Below, piece after piece: positions 7,932-15,980 of a DNA stretch of 29,870 nucleotides. The notes under the pieces were generated by a model. That model had not been told where the DNA came from. It saw nothing but the letters and a program-made list of their open reading frames with translations, and made no database searches. The position numbers were made by a program, and so were the translations under genes. Numbering within the stretch: position 1 is the first letter of the stretch; the number at the start of each line of letters is the position of its first letter. The stretch lies in assembly GCA_049976445.1 (NCBI GenBank), contig JBMFIF010000016.1, positions 1 through 29,870 on the forward strand, written 5' to 3'. Source of the DNA: JAVZOV01 sp049976445. GTDB taxonomy: Archaea; Thermoproteota; Thermoprotei; Gearchaeales; WAQG01.

Positions 7932-9458
7932 CTAATGGGATTCTCTAGCTTGTATTGATGTTGCTAATGCAGAGGTTGTTCTAAATTTAACAGCATAACG
8001 TTCATCATAATATTTTTTATCTAAATTCACTCTTTCACTAAGTCCCATTAGCATTTCATGTATACGTTGGGCTGCTTTTCTACCCTCAGCCATAGCTTTA
8101 ACCACTAATGTTTCTCCAGTAACAACATCACCAGCAGCATATACGCGTGGCATGGATGTTTCATATGTTTCAGGATTTATTAATATACCACCATGTTCGT
8201 TAAGTTTTAATCCTTCAACTTCTGCAAGATACTTATTTGGTCTTCTACCAATAGCGATCAACACTACATCAACATCAACTACGAAATTGGAACCTGGTAT
8301 CGGAATTGGTCTAGGTCTTCCTGATGAATCTGGTTCCCCTAGTCTCATTTTTATACATTCTGCCTGTTTAACCCAACCATCCTCATTTCCTATAAATCTT
8401 ATAGGCGTAGTTAAGGGCATTATTTTTACTCCCTCCTTTTTAACTTCTTCTCTACTTAACCAATATCCTGGCATTTCTTTTTCAGTTCTTCTGTACATGA
8501 TGATTACTTCCGACGCTCCTAAACGTAAAGCCATCTTAGCTGCATCGTAGGCCGTGTCTCCCCCGCCTACGATTATATACTTACCACCATTCAGCTTATA
8601 TTGTAACGAAGATAAGGGCTTATTCTCTAGTAAAGCTCTATTGATATCGATTAAAAATGAATATGCGGAATAAACACCTTTTAAATCTTCACCGGGAACA
8701 TTTAATTTGATAACCTCAGAGGGCCCTGTTGTTATTAGAACTGCTTCAAAGCCAATGCTGAATAAATCTTTTATCCTTAGATCTCTTCCAATCATTACAT
8801 TAGTTTTAATTTTTACGCCCATTTCCTCAAGATACTTGACCTCATGTCTAATAAGCTTCTTGTCTAAGTGAAAACTAGGTATTCCATAAAGCGCTGTTCC
8901 ACCAGCTTCTGGCATAGCTTCAAATATTGTCACATCATGTCCATAACGACGTAAAAGGTCGGCAGCAGCTAATCCAGCAGGACCTGCACCTATTATTGCA
9001 ACTGAATGTCCTGTAGGTTTTATATTCATAGTATTGATATCAGGTTTTATATTATTCTGAATTTCCCAATAAATTAAAAACTTTTGTATCATTCCGATTG
9101 CTATAGGTTCTCCAGTCTTATTTAAGACACACGATGATTCACAAAGTCCTCCTAGCTGGGGACAGACAGATCCTGTGGTGCCTCCAAGACAATTAGTCTC
9201 TCTGAGTACTTTTGCACCTTCTGCAAAATTCCCACTAGCAACAGCTCTCATCATGCCTGGAACATCAACCTTTACTGGACATGCCTTTACACATGCAGGT
9301 AATGGACATAAAATGCATCTTTTTGCTTCTTCTATAGCCTGATCTGGTGTATAATTTAAAGTTATGGGTTCGAAATCCTTTATCCTAGTTTCTGGAGGAC
9401 GTTCAGGATAAGGCCATCCTCCAACACGCTTAGGTATAATTTTTGGCATGTCTCTCAT
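7932..9458 (-). CDS. gltD: GltD-family NADPH-dependent FAD/Fe-S oxidoreductase, 508 aa
   Basis: Full-length homologue of the glutamate synthase small chain. The N-terminal part has two cysteine clusters for 4Fe-4S centres (C48, C51, C56, C60 and C90, C99, C106, C110). The FAD-binding GAGPAG is at 157-162, the NADPH-binding GGGDTAYDAA at 298-307, and a second FAD motif near YAAGDVVTGET is close to the C-terminus. The family passes electrons from NAD(P)H to a partner such as the GltB large chain. No gltB is in this window, so it may serve another partner (for example as an NfnB- or sulfide-dehydrogenase-like subunit). A TATA box 24 bases before the ATG suggests a leaderless transcript. Confidence 0.9.
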   Translation of the reverse strand: MRDMPKIIPKRVGGWPYPERPPETRIKDFEPITLNYTPDQAIEEAKRCILCPLPACVKACPVKVDVPGMMRAVASGNFAEGAKVLRETNCLGGTTGSVCPQLGGLCESSCVLNKTGEPIAIGMIQKFLIYWEIQNNIKPDINTMNIKPTGHSVAIIGAGPAGLAAADLLRRYGHDVTIFEAMPEAGGTALYGIPSFHLDKKLIRHEVKYLEEMGVKIKTNVMIGRDLRIKDLFSIGFEAVLITTGPSEVIKLNVPGEDLKGVYSAYSFLIDINRALLENKPLSSLQYKLNGGKYIIVGGGDTAYDAAKMALRLGASEVIIMYRRTEKEMPGYWLSREEVKKEGVKIMPLTTPIRFIGNEDGWVKQAECIKMRLGEPDSSGRPRPIPIPGSNFVVDVDVVLIAIGRRPNKYLAEVEGLKLNEHGGILINPETYETSMPRVYAAGDVVTGETLVVKAMAEGRKAAQRIHEMLMGLSERVNLDKKYYDERYAVKFRTTSALATSIQARESH

Positions 9459-9475
9459 GTTTCCTATGTATTAAG

Positions 9476-9486
9476 ATATATATAAA
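9476..9486 (-). promoter_or_regulatory. TATA box of the GltD-family gene
   Basis: The minus strand reads TTTATATATA, centred about 24 bases upstream of the ATG at 9458. No Shine-Dalgarno motif stands before that ATG, so a leaderless transcript is likely. Confidence 0.6.
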
Positions 9487-9694
9487 TCTTAACACTAAAT
9501 TGTTACATATTTACTAATAAATTATTGTATTACAATCAATGTAAAGTATTTATATAGATTTTAAAATATTTTTATGATAAAAAATCTTATTTAGAATAAA
9601 AGATTTTCAAATTTTCATACCGAATAATATTCAAATGAAAAGAAATCATAGAATAAGAAAAATTTTTAACTATAAATGGGTAATAAATAATGAA

Positions 9695-10612
9695 ATGAAA
9701 ATAAAACCTATTAGTTTTGATTCAATGGGTACAAGAAGTATGGCTACATTTGTGGAAACTGATGATATAAATATCCTTATTGATCCGGGCGCTGCTTTGG
9801 GTCCATTTAGATACGGTTTGCCACCACATCCATTAGAAATAGAGAAGTTAAAAAACGATTGGGATCAGATAATTTATTATGCATCAAAATGTGATGTAAT
9901 AATAGTAACACATTATCACTATGATCATCACAACCCCAGAATTCACCTTGATCTATATGATGGAAAGCACGTTCTAATTAAACATCCCTCTCAAAAAATA
10001 AATAGAAGCCAATTCATAAGATCATCGTTCTTTATTAAACAATTAGGGAACAGGCCTAAGTCACTCAATTATGTGGATGGTAAGGAATTTAGATATGGTA
10101 AAACTCTAATAAAATTTTCGCAACCAGTTCCACATGGTGCTGATGAAAGATTAGGATACGTGGTTGAAGTGTTAATAGATGATGATGAACATAGGTTTTT
10201 GTTCACGAGTGACATTGAGGGTGCTGTATCACAATCTCAAGCAGAATTTATAATAAAGCATCGTCCAGATACAATTATTATGGATGGTCCTATGACATAC
10301 ATGCTTGGGACTAAGTTCTCTGAAAGCAGTTATACAGAATCTATTGATAATATTATTAAAATATTAGATAGTGTGCATCCAAAAGACTTTATTATAGATC
10401 ATCATCTTTTGAGAGATTTGCAATGGAATGAGAGAATACAAAGAGTTATTAATAAAGGTAATGAAATAGGAACACGTGTAACATCGGCTGCAGAATATTC
10501 AGGACAAAAGATAAACATTTTAGAAGCTCGAAGGAAAGAGTTGTATAAACAAAATCCTGTAGATCATATAAAAAGATTCTCAGTATTTTCAGAGGACTTT
10601 ATTGAAGAATAA
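9695..10612 (+). CDS. UPF0282 family metallo-beta-lactamase-fold protein, 305 aa
   Basis: Archaeal UPF0282 protein with a metallo-beta-lactamase fold: metal-binding THYHYDHH at 72-79, FTSDIEG and a late DHHLLRDL supply further ligands. The substrate is unknown. I placed the start at 9695 because this family begins as MKI.PISFDSMGTRSMATFVETDD does here; the open frame reaches back to 9635, but those 20 residues are basic and unlike the family. A possible TATA (CTATAAAT) lies about 21 bases upstream. It is a single gene, separated from the ATP synthase operon by a T-rich stretch. Confidence 0.85.
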   Translation: MKIKPISFDSMGTRSMATFVETDDINILIDPGAALGPFRYGLPPHPLEIEKLKNDWDQIIYYASKCDVIIVTHYHYDHHNPRIHLDLYDGKHVLIKHPSQKINRSQFIRSSFFIKQLGNRPKSLNYVDGKEFRYGKTLIKFSQPVPHGADERLGYVVEVLIDDDEHRFLFTSDIEGAVSQSQAEFIIKHRPDTIIMDGPMTYMLGTKFSESSYTESIDNIIKILDSVHPKDFIIDHHLLRDLQWNERIQRVINKGNEIGTRVTSAAEYSGQKINILEARRKELYKQNPVDHIKRFSVFSEDFIEE

Positions 10613-10630
10613 AAATGCTTAAGTATTAAG

Positions 10631-10642
10631 ATTTTTGTTTTA
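10631..10642 (+). terminator. T-rich terminator candidate after UPF0282
   Basis: The sequence ATTTTTGTTTTA begins 19 bases after the UPF0282 stop. Archaeal termination commonly uses T runs without a hairpin. Confidence 0.35.
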
Positions 10643-10671
10643 AAATAGATAAAAAGTTTGCAGATAAGAAT

Positions 10672-10682
10672 CTTTATTAATT
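10672..10682 (+). promoter_or_regulatory. TATA box of the atpFHEABDC operon
   Basis: CTTTATTAATT is centred about 26 bases upstream of ATG 10703 and supports a leaderless atpF starting there rather than at the upstream TTG at 10658. Confidence 0.5.
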
Positions 10683-10702
10683 TGTGTTTATTGTTTTATC
10701 TC

Positions 10703-11029
10703 ATGAGCGTTGTGGCTATAGGAGATCGTTATACGATAACTGCATTACGATTAGCTGGAGTTGAGGGTAAGGAGGTTAATAGCGTGGATGAAGCAGAAAC
10801 AGTGATAGATCAACTTGTTAAGGATGGTAAATGTAAAGTTTTGCTTGTTCCTGAAGATTTGGCAATAAAACTTAGACGCAAACGTAATGAACTTATCAGA
10901 GAGCGACGGTATTATCCTGTATTTGCAATCATACCTGGTTTAAGCGGAGCAATTGGAGAACGTACGAATGAAATTTACCAGTTAATAAGTCAGGCTATTG
11001 GTGTTAAACTTAAGCTGGGTGAGGAGTGA
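10703..11029 (+). CDS. atpF: A-type ATP synthase subunit F, 108 aa
   Basis: Small central-stalk subunit F of the archaeal A1Ao ATP synthase. The N-terminus MSVVAIGDRYTITALRLAG is typical of the family, and the C-terminal half holds the IIPGLSGAIGER region. A longer frame from 10658 (TTG) would add a hydrophobic leader foreign to this soluble protein, so I chose the ATG at 10703, which also sits the right distance from a TATA box. It is the first gene of a seven-gene operon. Its TGA shares one base with the next ATG. Confidence 0.92.
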   Translation: MSVVAIGDRYTITALRLAGVEGKEVNSVDEAETVIDQLVKDGKCKVLLVPEDLAIKLRRKRNELIRERRYYPVFAIIPGLSGAIGERTNEIYQLISQAIGVKLKLGEE

Positions 11030-11334
11030 TGTCTGTTATAAGGGAATTAATAGAGGTGGAAAAAAATGCTGAGAGAATAATAAAAGATGCTGAAGAGAAG
11101 GCTAACCAGATGGTATCTAACGCAAGAAGGAATGCAGAAATGATAATAAAAAATGCAGAAAGTGATGATAGTATTATAAAAGACCTTATAGCACACAAAG
11201 AAGCAGAAATTACTGAAAAAAAGAATGCTATCCTAAGAAAATATGATGAAGAGGCTCAGAAAATAGAAGATGTCTGTAAGAAGAATTTTGAAGAAGCTGT
11301 GAGATTTGTTTTGAATAGTATTTTGGGGGTGTAA
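11029..11334 (+). CDS. A-type ATP synthase peripheral-stalk coiled-coil subunit (H/G-like), 101 aa
   Basis: Nearly all-helical, charged protein with repeated Ala-rich coiled-coil heptads (for example ERIIKDAEEKANQMV), matching the length and look of the peripheral-stalk H subunit that pairs with E. It is encoded between F and E. The start was taken as the ATG at 11029, which shares a base with the atpF stop (TGATG) and has GGTGAGGAG upstream; a GTG at 11026 would add one residue. The sequence of this subunit diverges fast, so the name rests on position and coiled-coil character. Confidence 0.75.
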   Translation: MSVIRELIEVEKNAERIIKDAEEKANQMVSNARRNAEMIIKNAESDDSIIKDLIAHKEAEITEKKNAILRKYDEEAQKIEDVCKKNFEEAVRFVLNSILGV

Positions 11335-11336
11335 TA

Positions 11337-11969
11337 GTGAGTATCGAAGCACTCAGGGCTGAAATCAAAAAAGCCGCTGAAGAAGAATCTAAGCGAATTC
11401 TGTTAGAAGCGGAACAAAAAGTAAAGAGCATTATTAGCGAAGCAGAGCAAAGAGCAAAAAGCATTATGGAAAAAAGAGTGCAAGAAACTATAAGAAAACT
11501 TGAAGAGAAGGAGAGAGTAGAACTGGCAATTGCAAGGATTGATGGTAAAAAGAAAGTTTTAGATATAAGGTCAAAATATTTAGAGGAAGTATTTAAAGAA
11601 GCTGAAAATCGATTAAACAAAATTCCAATTGAAAATCGTGAGCTCTATAAGAAAGTTCTATCGGATTTCATAATCGAAGGCATTAAAAATCTAGGTGGTT
11701 CGAAATTCCTAATAAAAATTAACCAAAGAGATCATGAAATAATAAATGATGTTATAGGAATGGTAAAGAAAAAGCTTCATGATAAAAAAGTTGAAATTAG
11801 TGTTTCTTCAGAATCTCTCAACGATGCTGGCGGTGTTATTATTTATACAGAGGACATGAGGTTATACTATACAAACACTTTCGAATCTAGATTGATGAAA
11901 TTTAAATCTGAGAATAGAAGTAAAGTACTTGAAATACTATTAAAATCTAACCAGGAGGTAAAACCATGA
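11337..11969 (+). CDS. atpE: A-type ATP synthase subunit E, 210 aa
   Basis: Peripheral-stalk subunit E: an N-terminal coiled coil (about 1-75, with AEEESKRILLEAEQKVKSI) and a C-terminal globular domain with the DAGGVIIYTEDMRLYYTNTFESR stretch that binds the A1 head. The start is a GTG five bases after GGGGGTG and two bases after the stop of the H-like gene. It overlaps atpA by four bases (ATGA). Length is normal for the family. Confidence 0.9.
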   Translation: MSIEALRAEIKKAAEEESKRILLEAEQKVKSIISEAEQRAKSIMEKRVQETIRKLEEKERVELAIARIDGKKKVLDIRSKYLEEVFKEAENRLNKIPIENRELYKKVLSDFIIEGIKNLGGSKFLIKINQRDHEIINDVIGMVKKKLHDKKVEISVSSESLNDAGGVIIYTEDMRLYYTNTFESRLMKFKSENRSKVLEILLKSNQEVKP

Positions 11970-13798
11970 GGATTGGTGAAATTAGAAGGGTTGCTGGTTC
12001 AATAATTGTGGGTACTGGGATTCCAGATATTCAGATTGGTGAAGTAGTACTGGTTGGTTCAGAAGAATTAATCGGTGAGGTTATCAAAATTACTGAAGAT
12101 ATGTTTACAGCGCAAGTATACGAATCAACTAGTGGAATTAGGCCAGGAGAGAAGATTGTTGGTACAAATAAAAGATTAATAGCAGAACTTGGACCTGGTA
12201 TGTTAAATAAAATATATGATGGTGTTGGAAGAGACCTTGAACTCTTATTCAAAGAAAGAGGACCGTTCATTAGTAGAGGAGCTAAAATCAGTACACTTCC
12301 TAGAAACATAAAATGGCATTTTAAGCCTATACTTGCTAAAGGGGTAGAGGTTGAGGGCGGAGATATTATAGGTGAGGTCCAGGAAACTCCTATGCTGCTC
12401 CATAAAATCTTAATACCTCCTGATATTAAAGGTGTTCTAATCTATATAGAAGAAGGTGATTTCACAGTAGATGAACCTGTTGCAAAAGTTATGACAAAAC
12501 ATGGTGAAGTTGAGATAAAAATGATGCAAGAATGGCCTGTACGAATTCCTAGACCTTTTAAAGAAAATGGACGATTACCACTAAATAAACCTCTAATAAC
12601 TGGACAAAGAGTGATAGATACATTCTTCCCTATTGCTAAAGGTGGTGCTGCATCAATACCTGGTGGTTTTGGAACAGGAAAGACAGTAACGCTTCATCAA
12701 TTAGCTAAGTGGAGTGATACTAATGTTGTAGTATATATAGGATGTGGTGAACGAGGTAATGAAATGAGTGAAGTATTAACAGAGTTTCCAGAGCTTAAAG
12801 ATCCTAGAACTGGAAGACCGTTAATGGAGAGAACAATACTGATAGCAAATACAAGTAACATGCCTGTTGCGGCAAGGGAGGCCAGCATCTATATGGGTGT
12901 CACGATGGCTGAATATTATAGGGATCAGGGATATGATGTAGCTTTGATGGCTGATTCTACATCAAGATGGGCTGAAGCTCTCAGAGAAATTTCAGGCAGA
13001 CTTGAAGAAATGCCTGTAGAGAGAGGATATCCAGCATATCTACCTGATAGAATAGCAGAATTTTACGAAAGAGCGGGACGTGTGGTAGTCTTAGGAAAGC
13101 CTGAAAGAGAAGGTTCCGTAACAATAATTGGAGCTGTTTCACCTCCAGGTGGTGATTTTAACGAGCCTGTAACCATACATACGTTAAGATTTACAGGAGT
13201 ATTCTGGGCCCTTGATACTGAACTAGCATACAGCAGACATTTTCCAGCTATTAACTGGCTTAAAAGTTATAGTCTTTATGCAGGATCACTGTTGAGTTCA
13301 TATACACAAAGTTTTCAGAGCTTTTCTCACTATAAAGAAGCAATCGATTGGTGGACAAGAATATTTAAAGAATTCCCAGAGTATCGGGCAAGAGCTCTTG
13401 AGTTATTAAGTATTGCAGCAGAGATAGAGTCTATTGCTAGAGTTATTGGTGAGAGTGCTCTTCCTGATGACCAGCGATTAATACTGCTTACTGCAGAAAT
13501 AATAAAAGAGGGCTTCTTAAGACAATCAGCGTTCGATGAAGTAGATGCTTATTGTGATCCTCAAAAGCAAGCCCTTCTTCTTAAGATGATCATAGACTTT
13601 TATGATAATGCAGTTAAGTTAGTAAAAAACAGAATTCCTATAGATGTTATAAGAGAGATGCCTCAGATATCATTAATGATGAGAGTAAAAGAAGATCATG
13701 GTGGAATAAAGAGTATATTAAAGGTAATGGAAGATACTAAAGAGGCTCTTGAAAAGATTGCTAACAATTATGGTTTTTCAATTAAGGAGGGTATGTAA
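11966..13798 (+). CDS. atpA: A-type ATP synthase catalytic subunit A, 610 aa
   Basis: Catalytic subunit of the A1 head. An N-terminal beta barrel and the A-type non-homologous insert (about 115-190) come before the nucleotide-binding domain: P-loop GGFGTGKT at 233-240, catalytic GER at 261-263, and DSTSRWAEALRE at 330-341. A helical C-terminal domain completes it. The protein is full length with no intein, although archaeal atpA genes sometimes carry one at the P-loop. Start ATG overlaps the atpE stop; a two-base gap separates it from atpB. Confidence 0.98.
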   Translation: MRIGEIRRVAGSIIVGTGIPDIQIGEVVLVGSEELIGEVIKITEDMFTAQVYESTSGIRPGEKIVGTNKRLIAELGPGMLNKIYDGVGRDLELLFKERGPFISRGAKISTLPRNIKWHFKPILAKGVEVEGGDIIGEVQETPMLLHKILIPPDIKGVLIYIEEGDFTVDEPVAKVMTKHGEVEIKMMQEWPVRIPRPFKENGRLPLNKPLITGQRVIDTFFPIAKGGAASIPGGFGTGKTVTLHQLAKWSDTNVVVYIGCGERGNEMSEVLTEFPELKDPRTGRPLMERTILIANTSNMPVAAREASIYMGVTMAEYYRDQGYDVALMADSTSRWAEALREISGRLEEMPVERGYPAYLPDRIAEFYERAGRVVVLGKPEREGSVTIIGAVSPPGGDFNEPVTIHTLRFTGVFWALDTELAYSRHFPAINWLKSYSLYAGSLLSSYTQSFQSFSHYKEAIDWWTRIFKEFPEYRARALELLSIAAEIESIARVIGESALPDDQRLILLTAEIIKEGFLRQSAFDEVDAYCDPQKQALLLKMIIDFYDNAVKLVKNRIPIDVIREMPQISLMMRVKEDHGGIKSILKVMEDTKEALEKIANNYGFSIKEGM

Positions 13799-13800
13799 AA

Positions 13801-15210
13801 ATGTCAGGCTCCTTAAGATTTGAGGACATGCAGGGAGTAGTTTACAGAGGTATTAAAGAAATTAAGGGTTCATTGGTATTCATCGAGAACGTGAAAAATG
13901 TAAGTTATGATGAAGTTGTTATATTGAGAGGAGCCGATGGTATAGATAGGTTAGGTCGTGTTCTTGATGTTACGCATAATTATGCAGTAGTGCAAATCCT
14001 TGGTTCTACGGCTGGGCTACAAACAGATATAGTGGTGAAATTTACTGGATCAACGTTTAAGATACCAGTTTCTGATGAGGTACTTGGACGAATGTTTAAT
14101 GGTATATTCCAACCAATTGATGGAATGCCCCCAATAACATCGAGTGATTTAAGAGATGTTAACGGTTCTCCTATAAACCCAGTAGCTAGGATATACCCTA
14201 ATAACTTCATACAAACAGGTGTCTCTGCTATTGATGGAATGCTCTCGTTGGTTAGAGGCCAGAAGTTACCAATATTCTCTGAAAGTGGATTACCGCATAA
14301 TAGGGTTATAGCACAGATTGCACGACAGGCAACAGTAAGGGGTGAACGAGAAGAATTTGCTTTAGTATTTGCTGCAATGGGTTTAAAGAGTGATGAAGCC
14401 AGGTTTTTCATAGATCAATTCAGGAATTCTGGGGCTATTGAAAGGTCGGTTGTAATACTTAATCTAGCAGAAGATCCAGCTATTGAAAGATTATTAACAC
14501 CACGTATAGCTCTTACAGTAGCAGAGTATTTAGCATTTGAACTTGATCTGCATGTATTAGCAATATTGAGCGATATGACAAACTATTGTGAAGCGTTAAG
14601 AGAAATGAGTGCGGCAAGAGAGGAAGTGCCTGGAAGAGCTGGTTATCCCGGTTATCTTTACAGTGATCTAGCAACAATATACGAGAGAGCTGGTATAGTT
14701 GCAGGGCGTAAAGGTTCACTAACACAAATGCCAGTACTTACCATGCCTGGTGGTGACTTAAGGCATCCAATACCAGATTTAACAGGTTATATTACTGAAG
14801 GACAGATATTTCTTGATAAAGATCTTTATGCCAGAGGAATATATCCACCAATTAACGTTTTGCCCTCACTTAGCAGGCTCATGAGAAGTGGTATAGGTAA
14901 GGGTAAGACAAGAGAAGATCATAAAGATGTTGCAGATCAACTTTATGATGCATACTCAAAAGGTGTACGAGCTAGAGATCTGGCAAGAATCGTTGGAGAG
15001 ATGGGACTTAGCGAGAGAGAGCGCAAGTATCTAAAATTTGCAGATATGTTTGAAAAAAGGTTTATTAATCAAGGAGAATATGAGAACAGAACAATCGAGG
15101 AGACTCTTGATTTGGCATGGGAAATATTAGCTATATTACCTGAGAGCGAATTAGTTAGAATTCATGAAGAATATATCAGAAAATATCATCCAAAGTATAG
15201 ATCTAAGTAA
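13801..15210 (+). CDS. atpB: A-type ATP synthase regulatory subunit B, 469 aa
   Basis: Non-catalytic subunit of the A1 hexamer, about 100 residues shorter than A because it lacks the A-specific insert. As expected it has no Walker A lysine: the P-loop equivalent is SESGLPHN at 160-167. Conserved segments include SDMTNYCEALREMSAAREE and PGRAGYPGYLYSDLA. GGAGGGT lies just upstream of the ATG. The next ATP synthase gene follows only after a 158-base gap, unlike the overlaps elsewhere in the operon, because of an inserted mobile-element remnant. Confidence 0.98.
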   Translation: MSGSLRFEDMQGVVYRGIKEIKGSLVFIENVKNVSYDEVVILRGADGIDRLGRVLDVTHNYAVVQILGSTAGLQTDIVVKFTGSTFKIPVSDEVLGRMFNGIFQPIDGMPPITSSDLRDVNGSPINPVARIYPNNFIQTGVSAIDGMLSLVRGQKLPIFSESGLPHNRVIAQIARQATVRGEREEFALVFAAMGLKSDEARFFIDQFRNSGAIERSVVILNLAEDPAIERLLTPRIALTVAEYLAFELDLHVLAILSDMTNYCEALREMSAAREEVPGRAGYPGYLYSDLATIYERAGIVAGRKGSLTQMPVLTMPGGDLRHPIPDLTGYITEGQIFLDKDLYARGIYPPINVLPSLSRLMRSGIGKGKTREDHKDVADQLYDAYSKGVRARDLARIVGEMGLSERERKYLKFADMFEKRFINQGEYENRTIEETLDLAWEILAILPESELVRIHEEYIRKYHPKYRSK

Positions 15211-15239
15211 GTGATATATTGAGGAGAGGAGCAGGGATT

Positions 15240-15364
15240 ATGGTAACTTCTGTGAAGAAGCCGTTGTTCTTCATTGTGGATCATAATCGAGTAGTACCCG
15301 TAAAGGGGTGTAACCCTTGAGACCTCGGGGAACCCTCGCCCTTCAAGGCGGGGAGGAGGTCAGA
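15240..15364 (+). mobile_element. IS200/IS605 tnpB-tail remnant between atpB and atpD
   Basis: An ATG frame at 15240 reads VDHNRVVPVKGCNP, then a TGA at 15318, then DLGEPSPFKAGRRSDN in the same frame; this looks like the C-terminus of an archaeal TnpB with a Trp codon turned to stop. The DNA is GC-rich against its surroundings and holds a hairpin CCTCGCC-CTTCAA-GGCGGGG followed by AGGAGGTCAGA, the right-end/omega-RNA-like 3' end. A related 29-base end occurs at 29526-29556. The frame runs in phase into atpD. It is too short to move or to encode a working enzyme. Confidence 0.6.
15352..15360 (+). promoter_or_regulatory. ribosome-binding site of atpD, inside the IS remnant
   Basis: GGAGGAGGT ends eight bases before the atpD ATG at 15369. 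It is part of the conserved right-end-like sequence of the mobile-element remnant, so atpD translation probably relies on transposon-derived sequence. Confidence 0.6.
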
Positions 15365-15368
15365 TAAC

Positions 15369-15980
15369 ATGTCAACGGGTAGGATAGCTGCTACTAAAGG
15401 TGTTTTGCAGAGGTTAAGAGAACAGTTAAGGTTTATTGAGAAGGGTAAGAACGTTCTTAAAATGAAAAGAGATCAATTAGCAGGAGAGATAAATAAACTG
15501 CTTCCAGAAATTAGACGTAGAAAAGAGGTTGAAGAACTATTCAATGACGCCTATGCATCATTAAAATATGCTTATGCAATGCTGGGTTATGATAAGGTTG
15601 AATCTGCTTCAAAAGCTATAGAATTGATAGAAGTGCGCGCGTTACCAACAAGTGTAATGGGTGTTATAATGCCTGATGTTGAAATAATTAAAAAACCTGA
15701 TCCTAGACAAGTCCCATTAACGACGCTATTTTTTGTGGCTGAAAAATTAAACAGAGCTGTTGAGGAGGTTATAAAACTAGCGGTGTTAGAAGCTAAGATT
15801 GAGCAGTTATCAAGAGAATTAATGGATACAAATCGAAAGGTTAATGCATTAGAAAAGGTTGTTATACCTGCATATCAATCTTTAATACGATATATAGAAG
15901 ATCGTCTTAATGAAGAGGCATTAGAAGAATTTTTCATCACAAAACATGTGCGTGACATAATAAGGGTGCGCCGAGGATGA
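15369..15980 (+). CDS. atpD: A-type ATP synthase subunit D, 203 aa
   Basis: Central rotor shaft subunit D, a long antiparallel coiled coil. The N-terminus STGRIAATKGVLQRLREQL and the C-terminal ALEKVVIPAYQSLIRYIEDRL are family hallmarks, and the length is normal. The ATG at 15369 fits the usual family start and has a strong ribosome-binding site eight bases upstream. Its frame is open upstream into the IS remnant as far as the TGA at 15318, but no better start exists there. It overlaps atpC by four bases (ATGA). Confidence 0.95.
   Translation: MSTGRIAATKGVLQRLREQLRFIEKGKNVLKMKRDQLAGEINKLLPEIRRRKEVEELFNDAYASLKYAYAMLGYDKVESASKAIELIEVRALPTSVMGVIMPDVEIIKKPDPRQVPLTTLFFVAEKLNRAVEEVIKLAVLEAKIEQLSRELMDTNRKVNALEKVVIPAYQSLIRYIEDRLNEEALEEFFITKHVRDIIRVRRG

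Noticed and set aside
11010..14725. Long open frames on the minus strand under the ATP synthase genes (for example 11228-11620, 13980-14411)
   Set aside because: They are antisense shadows of well-identified genes, with low-complexity Ser/Leu-rich products and no ribosome or promoter signals.
15240..15371. In-frame TGA at 15318 as selenocysteine or a readthrough fusion of the small frame with atpD
   Set aside because: The upstream frame is explained by a TnpB tail, atpD has its own normal start and ribosome site, and there is no selenocysteine-insertion evidence.
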